In this document: positions 48,561 to 58,856 of the stretch, in pieces
Layout: each line of letters starts with the position of its first letter
How positions within the stretch are numbered: the stretch's first letter is position 1
Origin: Larus michahellis
Taxonomy: Eukaryota > Chordata > Aves > Charadriiformes > Laridae
Direction: 5' to 3'
Assembly (NCBI RefSeq): GCF_964199755.1
Contig: NC_133903.1
Location: forward strand, 55,434,739 to 55,498,738
Length of the DNA: 64,000 nt
Program-made: the position numbers and the translations under genes
The notes under the pieces: model-generated
What the model was told of the DNA's origin: nothing
What the model saw: the letters and a program-made list of their open reading frames with translations, nothing else
Databases searched by the model: none

Positions 48561-51500
48561 TAAAAACCGGCTGGTTTTTGCCGAAATAACACGCTGAGAA
48601 CGGAACGCAGCTGGCGCGTGAGCGTGGTCTGTTCCCTCACCGATCAGCTCTCCAAAGGTTGGCATGGTGTACCCAATCCAGACCTTTTTTTTTTTTTTTT
48701 TTTTTCTTCTTTCCCCCTCCTCTTGAGGCTTAGTTTCTGAAGTAAAAGAAAAAAGAAAATCTCTTTGAATGTGGGTTGTGAGTCGCTGATGCTGCGGAAG
48801 CCATTACAGTCCATTCTGATAGGAGAGCGCTTTGGAAATATAATGTTGATTATTGACACAGCATTTATAAATAGAGTTTATAATGGAAACACGGAGAGCC
48901 CTTAACTACCAAGCATGGCTATAATACGAAGAAGCTTTAAGTGCCAGGTAACTGCAGGAGCTCTGCTTTACAGCTGCACGTAAGGGAAAACCCATGGATG
49001 TTCATCAGTGAAAAACACTGAGAGAAAGTGTGCATTAAAAGTGCTTTTCTGTATCTCTGACTTAAAATCGGTAATATTTATTAAACTTAAGTCTCTCAAA
49101 CAGCGTGTCGTGAGCGTGCACAAACTTCAGTGCTGTGGTGTTGGCGATGCAGGAACAAATGGAACTTCTGTGCTGCTGGATCCCTGCCTTCCCTCTGGTG
49201 AAGGGAACCTGTCCGAGCGGCGGGGGCGTTCGTGAAATGAGGGGGTGGTTTCAGTACAATCAAGGAGAATTGTACAGTCTGTAGAAACGTTGAGACGTTT
49301 TGCTGTTGAGTTTCATCGGAGAGGCTCCCCCAGCAGACTTGGAGCCTGTTTTTGTGGCTGTGCTGCTGCGCACGGGAGAGATAAGGGTAGCTCTGCTGCT
49401 GGGTTCGCCGTCCTCACTGCGTGGGGAGGCATGCAGCTTGGGTTGCCTCGGTTAAAGCTTTAGTATTCGAAAGCAAAATTATTCAATGCAAGTCACGTTC
49501 ATTGCTATTTTGTATGTTCCGTTTACTCTGAACTCTCTATTAATAATGTTTACTAATATACTAAATGACAAACAAATGCAATGAAATTCCATGCCCAGGA
49601 GGGCTGACTGAGAACCACTGGTCTTGCCAAAACCAACAGGACTGGAAAGCCCTCAGCACCCTTAAAGAGCAGGCCAGAAGGCGCTGTGCGTAGGCATTAT
49701 TACTAAAATATTTTTATGCTTCATAGAGATCTTTTAAATATTTAAAAAAAGCTGTAATGGAGTGCTTGCAAAAGTCGGGGACAGTTTGTGTGCTTGGAGT
49801 ATTATGTTCCTGTTTCCCATTAACTAGCAGCTGTTGCTGTTTCTTTGGGAGGAAGATTAAAAAAGAGCTCCAGACCCTGTATGTGTGTGTACATTATTTG
49901 AGGAAAAATAGGAGGTTCTGGCAACTGAGTTTCTATAAATTTCTGTAGGCTTTGAAGTTGCTCATTGGAAACCACTGATTTGTAAGGCTTTGATCTTGCA
50001 GCATTTGCTCATCTAGTCTTTTTGTCCCTGTAAAAGTTGGTGAGAATTTTGCAGTTGAGTTTAGTGGTGTCAGGGTTGTGCTACTCTGCTGCATCCAGGA
50101 TGGGTTGTGGAGGCTTGGCACTCTTAGTCACCAGTGCCACCCTCTGTTCACTGGTGTTCAGACTGGACAGGTAGACCTGCCTCATACTGCAGTCCTCTTT
50201 TCAGCCCTTTTTTTTTGTAGTTCAGAAAGGAGACATGCAGAAATATAAGTTGTCAAGACAAGAAACTGGAAAAGAAAAAAAAGGCAGCTCCAGAAGGAAA
50301 AGGAAAACATTTAGTATGTTTTCTGTGCCCAGTGAGCAGGTGTTTGTGGATCACCAGCCATGCTTGTTTCAGGCTGTGCTGAAAATGTTTACCATGCTTA
50401 TATGTCAATGGATTGTATGATTTCTCAGCCGGCCTGTAAAGAAAAATGGTCTTACTTTCATTGTTGTCCTTCTTGCATGTCTTATCTGCTGTGTTTTGTT
50501 TTTAATCAGATGTTTTTGTCAAGGCAGGGACTCTACTTGCTGAAGTTTTTTGTACAGTGATTAGCATGGAGAGGAACATACTATTTACGTATGGAATTGG
50601 AAAATTTCTTGTACGCAGCAGCAGCAAAGTTGGTGGTTTCAGAATGCAGTATCTTAAGACAGATGTATTAAAATGGGCCCTGATTCCTTCCATTTGTAGA
50701 GATACCTCCCAGCCAAGCGTAAAACCATTTGTCTGTGCTGTGTTAACTTACTCTCTCCGGGATAGAGCTGTAGTTACAAGTTTTAATAATTCTTCTTTAT
50801 TTAACTTCCTGTTCCCTGTAACTGTTCTTGTAAAACTTGTATTCTTTCTTACAATGAAGGTAGGAATTCTGGCAAGCTCAATATTCTCACTAGAAAATAT
50901 ATCGGGTAGTTCTGTCTGGTCGAGTAGTACATTCATCTTGTCCTGGGAGTTATCTGTTGATGTATCTTTTTACCCAATTCCTGTGTAAAGTTTACACAAG
51001 TGACATTGAACTTTGAACAGGAGAGGAGCTAACGCTGGTGACATGTAGCTCATGTTGCTTTTTTGATCATGTACAGCGCACTATTTTTTGTTCATGAGTG
51101 TTGTTGGAACCAGAATTGAAAAATAACACCTAGATGATGTTATAAGCCTAGGTAGATGCAACAGAATAGGAGGAGAAGATGTCTCAAGCTGATCTGAACT
51201 GTATTTTTGCCTTCTGGCACAAATATTGTTAATTATGGTTAAATTAGTGCTGATACCAGTTCTGGGGATCTGTGGTTGCTTTCTTTTCAGTCTACAGTAG
51301 GTATTGCATGGGTGAAACTAACACAGTAGTTGCTGTTAAAGCAATTAACCGTTTATCGCCTTACTTCCAGGAATGAACGAGGGATGGTGTTTCATTGGTG
51401 TTTCATGTTCTGCTTTGAAATAGTACAATGAAGTATGTGTAGTTACCAAAATAGTGGTTCTTTTCTTCAAACACCTAGGAGCAGTAGTACAAAGATATCT

Positions 51501-53530
51501 GGGTGATAGCTTTTGCTTCTTGCAGTGCCTATGATGGGAGAGCAAGTGATGGACTCCATGGCTTATTTAGAACTCTTGATGGTGGACATTTTTTAATTGT
51601 TTTGAAATGAGAACTTTAAAAGCATTTGCAATAACTTCCATGACATATCGATGACTTTAAAAGCCTTTGAAATATACATCTTGTACAACATATGGAAGTC
51701 ATCTCTGCCAGTTTCTTGCTGAGAAATGGTTGAGCTATGAACAGCAAATTTACAGTTGCAGCTGTAAAAGAGGAACATGGACTGTTTTTCCATAAACCAT
51801 ACATTTAATAGTATGAAAAGGGTACGTTTATGTCAAGTGTATTATTTTAAAAGTTTTTTTTTCTTCAGTCATAAACTTGGGAAAAAACTAGTTAACTTTG
51901 ATCATAGGCTTTCGGAAATAATCCCCGAATGTATCTTTGTGAAATGACAGACTTAACAGAAGGTTGTAGCTAGATAATTCCTCTGGCCTTCATGGCTCAC
52001 CTATTAGGAAACAGACTAATGGAAGAGGTACAGGTAAGGTTGGCCTCCTAACAGCTGTGCTGAGAGGCAGATTTTCCTCTGAAGCAGGGGTTGTGAAGCA
52101 CGGCTTTTGAAATTTTGAGCTTTCCTCGTTAATTGCTCAAAATGTACTCTGATTATAACCTGGGTGAAGGGGGAGAAAAGTGGATGGGACTGACTCATCT
52201 TGCAGACCAAAGTGAAGGTGGTGTGTGCTGAAGAAATGGCTTGGCTCCGACTCCAGCCCCAGGTAAATTTGCAAGAGCTTTCCTTGTGGGTGAGCTTGCA
52301 GGGGGACAAGAATACTGAAATACTGTTCCTTTGCTGGTCAGTTGTCTGCTGCTTCAGGTAGACAGCAATGCCTATTGAATCACCTCAGTGTCAGGGTCAC
52401 TGGGTGATCTTATCAAAGTCTCTGTTGAGAGAGGAGGGATAGCTCTGGGCAGAGGGTGGCTTTCGTTGTTGTAACCAAATTTTTTTCGGTTTTTTTAGCA
52501 GCCACTGGTTCCTCCATGGGGCTGACCCTCCACTCTGCGCTGGCTTGTTGAGGTGTTGCCCTGGGTGAGACGACAGGGGTGTACTCAGACTATACACTGA
52601 GGAGTGGTAAAAACCAGGAAGGAATCACACTTTTTCTCTCCTTCTGGTCTTCTGCGTCCACATACGCTTTCCTTCCAGGCTGCAAAGCCAACTGCTGTGT
52701 AGCCAGTATGGAAACGCTCCCACTGCGGTAATCTGTATGTATCGTACATTCTGTGTGTATCTATAGTACAGTACATGCACCCCCAAACTGAAAGGCCACT
52801 GGATTGCAGAGTGTTGGCGCCAGTTCCTTTGGCAACATAGATGTTCTCAAGGAAATTGTTCTCTGAAATATTGAAGAATACTTTAGAGGGACTCCCTAAA
52901 TCTTATTTCTTGCCCCAGCATTCTCTGTCTGACTTGAGCTGTAAATTTTACTAATCATTCAGCTCAGGTTAACTACAATGGCAACCAAACTCTGTATGCT
53001 TTACTCTGATATCCTCTGTTGAGCTTTTTTTATAGTATAAAAATGCTTATATTTGGGTTTTAACAGAATTTATATAACTATGGGATGAAAATAAAGAAGG
53101 ACAAAGTACCTGAAATGACATTATTGAAATATTACTGTAAAGTTTAGTGAGGTCTTCACTGCTGAAATGGGTGCCCGAGTGTTTTTGTGTATGCTGTACT
53201 TTGAAAATTTAGTGTCCCTTGGGCATTTTGATTGTTTGGATTTGTAGTGCCTTTCATATGACCAAACACAGAAGCTGAACAATGATCAGCAAAAGCCTGG
53301 AGAAATGAGGTACTATGTATCTCTAATGATGAAAGAAGAGCTGTATTGATATTTAATTGATATTGTAAGCAATGGCTTTTTTTCCCTCAAACGACATTCT
53401 GATTTTGTTCTTCCTTTCTGCTTACAAAGGTGTGAGCATCAAATTAACTGCAGTGCACCAAAATGAAACCCTAATGAAATAATAGACTGATAACAATCAG
53501 CTCTCAGTTAATTTTCTATATGTTTTTCAG
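48352..53530 (+). other. LEPR: Putative LEPR 5' intron
   Basis: About 5.2 kb between the candidate 5'UTR exon and the start-codon exon. It holds a T21 run (48685-48705). An open frame of 143 codons at 50557-50988 (+) resembles no known protein. No repeat of the CR1 or LTR type was recognised. Confidence 0.5.
48685..48705. repeat. T21 homopolymer
   Basis: 21 consecutive T followed by a pyrimidine-rich tract, just downstream of the LEPR island. Confidence 0.9.
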
Positions 53531-53589
53531 ATCAGCTCTGTAAAGCAAGATGTATTGGCAAATCATTCTGACCATGTTTGTGCTATTGG
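53531..53589 (+). CDS. LEPR: LEPR start-codon exon (signal peptide)
   Basis: A 59-nt exon: acceptor tgtttttcag, 19 nt of 5'UTR, then ATG at 53550 and 40 coding nt, with a gtaagt donor. It encodes MYWQIILTMFVLL, similar to the chicken LEPR start as I recall it. A at -3 gives a good initiation context. The in-frame pairing with the next exon (TTG-G|AT) supports the call. Confidence 0.88.
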
Positions 53590-56500
53590 GTAAGTTACTA
53601 AAAAAATAAGTCAGTTGGAAATTATGCAGAATGAAGAATAATCACCATTTCTGTTTTACAGTGCTGTTTCAAGTCATGTTACTGGATTAGTATCTTACCA
53701 CAACATGCAACCAGAATATAGAAAAGACCTGATGTTATCATTGTGTGAAATTGAAACGCTGACACTCTTGGGGTTGTGCTTATGTATTTTATCCCAAAAA
53801 GCCCTGCAACTGACTTTTAAGATCAGGAAGTATCAGTAGAAAGTATGTGGTGGGTCAAGACGTATTCAAATAAATGTCCCAGTCAAAATTTGGTGAGATA
53901 GAAGCTCATGGGCAATTTGTTTTGTTTCCCTAATAGGTCCAAAAGCAGAAGGGAAAATCAGAACTGCAAAGTTTCGGTTTAGTTCGGTGTAGCCAGGGTG
54001 TCACATTGAGTTTGAGCTCTGCTCAAACTTCTTGCTTTTGTGTGCACAGTGCTGTAAAAAGGAGCTCAATAAACTGCAAATGTTGGATATAATAAACTTG
54101 TTTGCTAATTGGGAAGTTTTAATTGTCTGTAACAATATTGGTGTATGCTGTTCAGGGGCAGCTGGTATTTGCCTTTCATTTTTTTGATTAAAATCAGAAC
54201 TATTTAAAGACTCTTGGTGATGATGCTTAGGAAGAAAGCAGATGCTGTAATCCAATGAAGTTAGTTTCAAAATTTTTTTTCATCTTGTGTTTTCACAAAA
54301 GATGAATAAATCATTAGATTTCTGTATCTTTTCTACATAAACGTACATCTTTTTGTATATATCTCTCTTTTCTATATACATATACATCTTTCTTTACCTT
54401 GCTATATATGTACCTTTATCCACTTAGTATCAAACATTGCGTTTGTTGACATTCTTATTTTAAATACCTTATGTAATCTAAACATATTGTGTACCTTTTA
54501 ATTAGAAAACTTGGATGCCTCAGGGAGTTTTTATTAGGCTTCAGAGCAGTTTGTCATCATCCCATGGCCTGTAATGACTGAAAGTCGGTGTATCTATTGA
54601 GTGACCATCTCTCTCTGATTCCGAATAACCAAATAACCGTGTCTGGCATCTTTGTAGCCCTGTTAACCCAGACATGAAATAAGCCGCTAGTTGAGGGACA
54701 GAACTGTCAGTGATGGCCTCCTGTGCGTCTGTGCCACAGACAAACTGGTGCACCTGTAGCAGGAAAACATTCCAAATGCATGCTGCAGTTTATTAACGGG
54801 CTATAGCAATCCTATGCTAAACGTTCTGTATTGTAATGCATTATTATTATTTTTTAAACACTTCTGCAGAAGTGGTAAGTAGATGCACACATTTTGACTT
54901 TTTATTTAATTAATCCTATGAGATTGTCTGTTTTTTAGAAAAATAGATGACTGGCAGGAATCTCTTCCCACCCTGCAGTTGCCTCTGTGAATTGGGTAGT
55001 ATGGTAGTTATCTGTCCTGCTTCATAGGCAGTCATCTCACTTATTCATTTGTCCTTTTTTAATCACGTATGGACGACTAATAGTCTGTTCGGTCAACTCC
55101 ACATGCAGGCAGGAGGCCTAATGAATCTGATATTTACAGAGGCACAAACTCTTGTTAAATGAGAGCGGAGGAAAGAGCAGAACCCTTCAGGAGTCTGGCA
55201 ATACAAAATCTGTGTGAAGAGAAAACGAAACGTTTTAACACACTGCACAGTAACATGGTGTCTGCTTTTAAGGTAGCATGCACCTACTTTTCTTAAAAGC
55301 TTTCATTTTGTGTTTTTTATATTATTTAGCTTACGCTTATGCTTACATGCTATTAAACAGTGATAGAGAAATTCTGTTTTTCTTATTTTGGCTATCACAA
55401 GGCATAGAGCATGAATTAATTTCTATCTAATGAACTGCTTAAAATATTTATGACCTTACTGAGCAAAAAGCTGAACACAAAGTGCAGAAATGACCCACAT
55501 GCCTTTCTGTAACTAGAGCTTTAATCTTTGAAATTCACGCAGTGTTTTACAGTAAGCTGTTTCCAAAACTGACATGCTCATCATTTCCAAAAATCATTGG
55601 TAGTGTAATTCAAGCTATGACTTACCAACAAGAGCTGCAAATGTGGTCAGAGTGATTTTATTTTGAAGACTCTAAGTCTGATGGAAAAGATTATTCTTTT
55701 CCTACATCTCATTTCCCAGATAATGCCCTGGGGTTGCATGGTTACATCCAGTCATGTATTCTTGTAATACTGTTCTTTGGTATTTAACAGTTACAATCTG
55801 ACCATGTGTTATATTTACAATGGGATTGTTTTTTCTACAGTAATGGAGGCATGTTATAAGAGCTCGATTGGAAGTCTCCCAGCACTGCAGGAGGAGATAA
55901 GACTCATACCTGTACAGTGTGTGGACTTAGATTTAGGATTCACTGTATTTTGAATTAATATAAGCCAATTTACCCCAAAGAGATGCTTCCCCTACAGTCT
56001 TGTCCTTGTTCTATTTCACGAGGTTGAGAAAACAAAGAGTTAGGTGTAGTGACTCTGGGGGAGAAGGCTGGCACCTGTCAGTTGTGACACCAGTTCAGAG
56101 GGGAAGTTGTTAGTAATTTTGTCTGCAACTCAGAGAATAGCCTGTGGAAATAGCCTGATTTTTAAGTAATGAATGAATTTCTGTATGACACCAGCTGCTC
56201 CCTTTTTGTTGTCAAGTAATATGAACTTTTTTTTCTATTTCAGATACCTTTGCCTTTATATTTGCAGACTTTCTTCAAATGGCAGTTGCCCGTTGTATGG
56301 TCCATCAGATTCCTCCCAGGAACTTTACGTTACCCTGTATGGTGCTAAATGAGACATTTTTGCGGCCTTTCTCTGGTGAAGCTGTAGAGAGTTGGTCTGG
56401 TTTGAGGAGGGAGCATGGAGCATCTGAAACCAAGCCTCCCTTGCTAACGAATGAAGAAAGTTTTCTGTGTTGCCTTTGGAGTGATAACAACATTGATTGT

Positions 56501-57728
56501 TCTTTGTACAGAGCAAGCATGCGAGCAAGGAAGTTTATTTCTTCAGATATAAGTATCTCTGCTTCTCAGGAAATAGGTAGGTTTTCCATTCAAGGGCATA
56601 AGAAGATACTTCTTCAAAAAATGGTTGGGGTTTTTGTTGTTTGGGGGGTGGGGGGGGTGGGTTGTGTTAATGGCGATTCAGTTTTATGCAGGGCAGACAA
56701 TGTAGTATGGTAAGATCCTTCCTCACAGAAGTCTGTAGTGAAGCTGAAGGAAATTGTATAGCAAAGTTTAAAAGGGCGGGGGGGGGAAAGCTGGCTGTCT
56801 TTCTTGGGAAATTCTGAATAAAATATGTAGCACTGCATATAAGGACATAAGCCCAGATCTTCAAAGGAATTTAGACACTATGAGAAATATTTTAAATATT
56901 TTTATGGATATGGGCTTTAAACTCCGTCAGCAGGTGGAGGAGATGGAGAGAAAGTGCCATCTTTTCTGCCTGGATTGTGATGCCTTAGCAAATATCTGTA
57001 CATGGATTAGATTGAATTATTTTTTCCTGGGCTGTTTTTCTCTTCCTTTAAAGCAGTCTCTGAGCAGCATGCTGGCCTGTTGGCATGGTGCTATCAGTGG
57101 CAGGAATCTCATTGACCTCAGTAGAGTAGAATTTCATTTTACAAGAACTGTCCAATGGAACAAATAAATTTTTGTTGAAAACTGCCACGCTAATTTGTTG
57201 CTGTTGTATATGCAGTAGAGCTGCATATGTGTGCACAAGGCGTATGCGGTACAGCCACACAGAGGCTGTACCAGTTAACAGTAGCAAAACCTTCAACCAG
57301 CAGGAGCAGCTTAATTTCTTTCTTCCCCTTGTGGCCTTGGTCCGTAAAGCCAGATAAAATATATTCCTTCTCTAATAATAAGAATGCAGCAATATCACTT
57401 AGGTTTTTAGCCTTTGAAGTGTTAAAGGGCAGATACTAGCACCCAGTTCAGCAAGGATTATCCATAAACGTCTGCACACTTGCCTCACCTTCATGAGTGT
57501 CTGTTACTTGTCCTCTCTTTGTGAGTGAATTTTACCTTGGCTCTTGAGTTGGTTTGGGGCTTTTTGTTTTAATATAGTTCAGAAATGTTTAATCCCTTTC
57601 TTTCGTTCAGATTCAAATTGGAACATTGAATGTTGGATTAAAGGCAAGCTGGACCTGTTAGTTTGTAGCCTGCGGTTTTTGAAGTTGTACTTGGGAGCCG
57701 ACTTGAAGGTTAATCTTTTATATGCTGT
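53550..57728 (+). CDS. LEPR: Leptin receptor (LEPR), 5' part, gene continues beyond window
   Basis: LEPR is the single-pass class I cytokine receptor for leptin, signalling through JAK2/STAT3. Coding exons: 53550-53589, 56244-56576, 57611-57728, which join in frame to 163 codons. The start is MYWQIILTMFVLLDTFAFIF, a hydrophobic signal peptide. Residues 40-42 (NFT) and 49-51 (NET) are N-glycosylation sites. The N-terminal domain shows LCCLW (88-92), DCSL (98-101) and DSNWNIECWIKGKLDLLVC (125-143). The last closely matches the human DANWNIQCWLKG region, with both Cys retained. Homology outside these blocks is low, as expected for fast-evolving LEPR. The cytokine-binding, Ig, fibronectin, membrane and JAK-binding regions are beyond 64 kb; no further exon was found to the right edge. 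Confidence 0.94.
53590..56243 (+). other. LEPR: LEPR intron
   Basis: A 2.65-kb AT-rich intron with a TATA/TACA-rich simple stretch at about 54350-54412. No repeat element or internal gene was recognised. Confidence 0.7.
56244..56576 (+). CDS. LEPR: LEPR exon encoding the N-terminal domain, first half
   Basis: A 333-nt exon, phase 1 at both ends. It encodes the rest of the signal region, the NFTLPC segment, a diverged middle, SFLCCLWSDNNIDCSL and ARKFISSDISISASQEI. Cys45, Cys89, Cys90 and Cys99 correspond to the conserved human N-domain cysteines. The extra Cys of human NCSLC is Tyr here. Confidence 0.93.
56577..57610 (+). other. LEPR: LEPR intron
   Basis: A 1.03-kb intron containing G-rich tracts at 56641-56661 and 56775-56787. 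No other feature. Confidence 0.8.
57611..57728 (+). CDS. LEPR: LEPR exon encoding the N-terminal domain, second half
   Basis: A 118-nt exon after ttcgttcag and before gtaagt. It encodes DSNWNIECWIKGKLDLLVCS, then LRFLKLYLGADLKVNLLYA. This is the clearest leptin-receptor match in the window: WNI-x-CW-x-KG and the VNLLYA end. It leaves GT of a split codon, probably Val. Confidence 0.95.
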
Positions 57729-58265
57729 GTAAGTACAGTCTCTGTTAAATTTGTCACTATTAGCATTAGAAATCTGAAAGCATTTTCTAAAACATCAACA
57801 TTGGCTTCTCAAGCTTGCAGCACAGAGGTAGCATTAGCTTTGTAAGCAGATGATATTTTATGTAACTTTGTCCTATCTAAAAGTAATCTCAGATAGTATG
57901 GAAAGTTTACCTTTCTGTCTTTGAATGAGAAATGGTTGGAATGGAGGGTTGCCCTTCTCCGTCCTTTCCATGTTTCTTAAAATGCTTTAATGAAACCAAT
58001 GCTGACTTGCTAAAATATCTTTGCTGTTAAAATTGTGTAATTTTAAAGCTGTGATCTTGGTTCTTTCTTATGCTTTTCACCATATTTCCTTAGGAAACAG
58101 GCTAAACATAAATAGTCTAATTAGCTGAATTTACAGGTGATGACTTTACTTAAAAAGCCAGATATGGCTTGCCACAAATTATCTCTGTAGTCAGGGTAGA
58201 AAGCAAGTGTATTGACTAGTAATAAATATGGTTGTTTAGTTGATATAATACTTTAAACATCAGTG
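57729..58265 (+). other. LEPR: LEPR intron, before the CR1
   Basis: AT-rich intron sequence after the last LEPR exon in the window. Nothing else was recognised. Confidence 0.75.
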
Positions 58266-58856
58266 CTAAAAGGAAGACTAGGAAAAATGTGGGACCTCTC
58301 CAGAAGGAAACAGGAGACCTTTTTACCCGGGATATGGAAAAGGCTGAGGTACTCAACAACTTTTTTGCCTCAGTCTTCACTGGCAAGTGCTCTAGCCACA
58401 CCATCCAAGTGGCAGAAGGCAAAGGCAGGGACTGGGAGAATGACGTACCTCCCACTGTAGGAGATGATCAGGTTTGAGACCATCTGAGAAACCAGAAGGT
58501 GCACAGACCTTAGACCTCAGAGCCCCTTCCAGTCCTAGAGGCGCTCCAGGAATGCTGGGGAGGGACTTTTTACAAGGGCATGTAGTGATGGGATGAGGGG
58601 CAATGGCTTTAAACTGGAAGAGGGGAGATTGAGATGAGATGTGAGGCAGAAATTGTTGGCTGTGAGGGCGGTGAGCCCCTGGCCCAGGTTGCCCAGAGAA
58701 TCTGTGGCTGCCCCATCCCTGGAGGGGTTCAAGGCCAGGTTGGACGGGGCTTGGAGCAACCTGGGCTGGTGGGAGGTGTCCCTGCCCAGGGCAGGGGGGT
58801 TGAAACTAGATAATCTTTAAGGTTCCTTGCAATTCTAACCGTTCTATGATTAAAGC
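58266..58856 (+). mobile_element. CR1 LINE with large internal deletion, plus strand, in LEPR intron
   Basis: The left piece (58266 to about 58508) encodes [20 protein letters not shown], then [13 protein letters not shown] and [17 protein letters not shown]. This is the conserved CR1 segment between endonuclease and reverse transcriptase. It jumps at about 58508-58540 to the CR1 3'UTR, with the gcccaggttgcccagaga and ccctgcccagggcagggg blocks. The 3' end is at the attctaaccgttctatgatt tail near 58856. The whole reverse-transcriptase core is missing. The 3' part is nearly identical, inverted, to the copy at 17 kb, so both belong to one fairly young subfamily. Confidence 0.92.

Noticed and set aside
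47814-48665. 283-codon open frame on the minus strand across the LEPR island
   Set aside because: The composition (Pro/Arg/Ala/Gly blocks, Lys run from poly-T) is what GC-rich CpG islands give by chance, and no domain is recognisable.
50557-50988. 143-codon open frame in the LEPR 5' intron
   Set aside because: No homology, no promoter or splice context, and Ser/Phe/Leu-rich composition typical of AT-rich chance frames.
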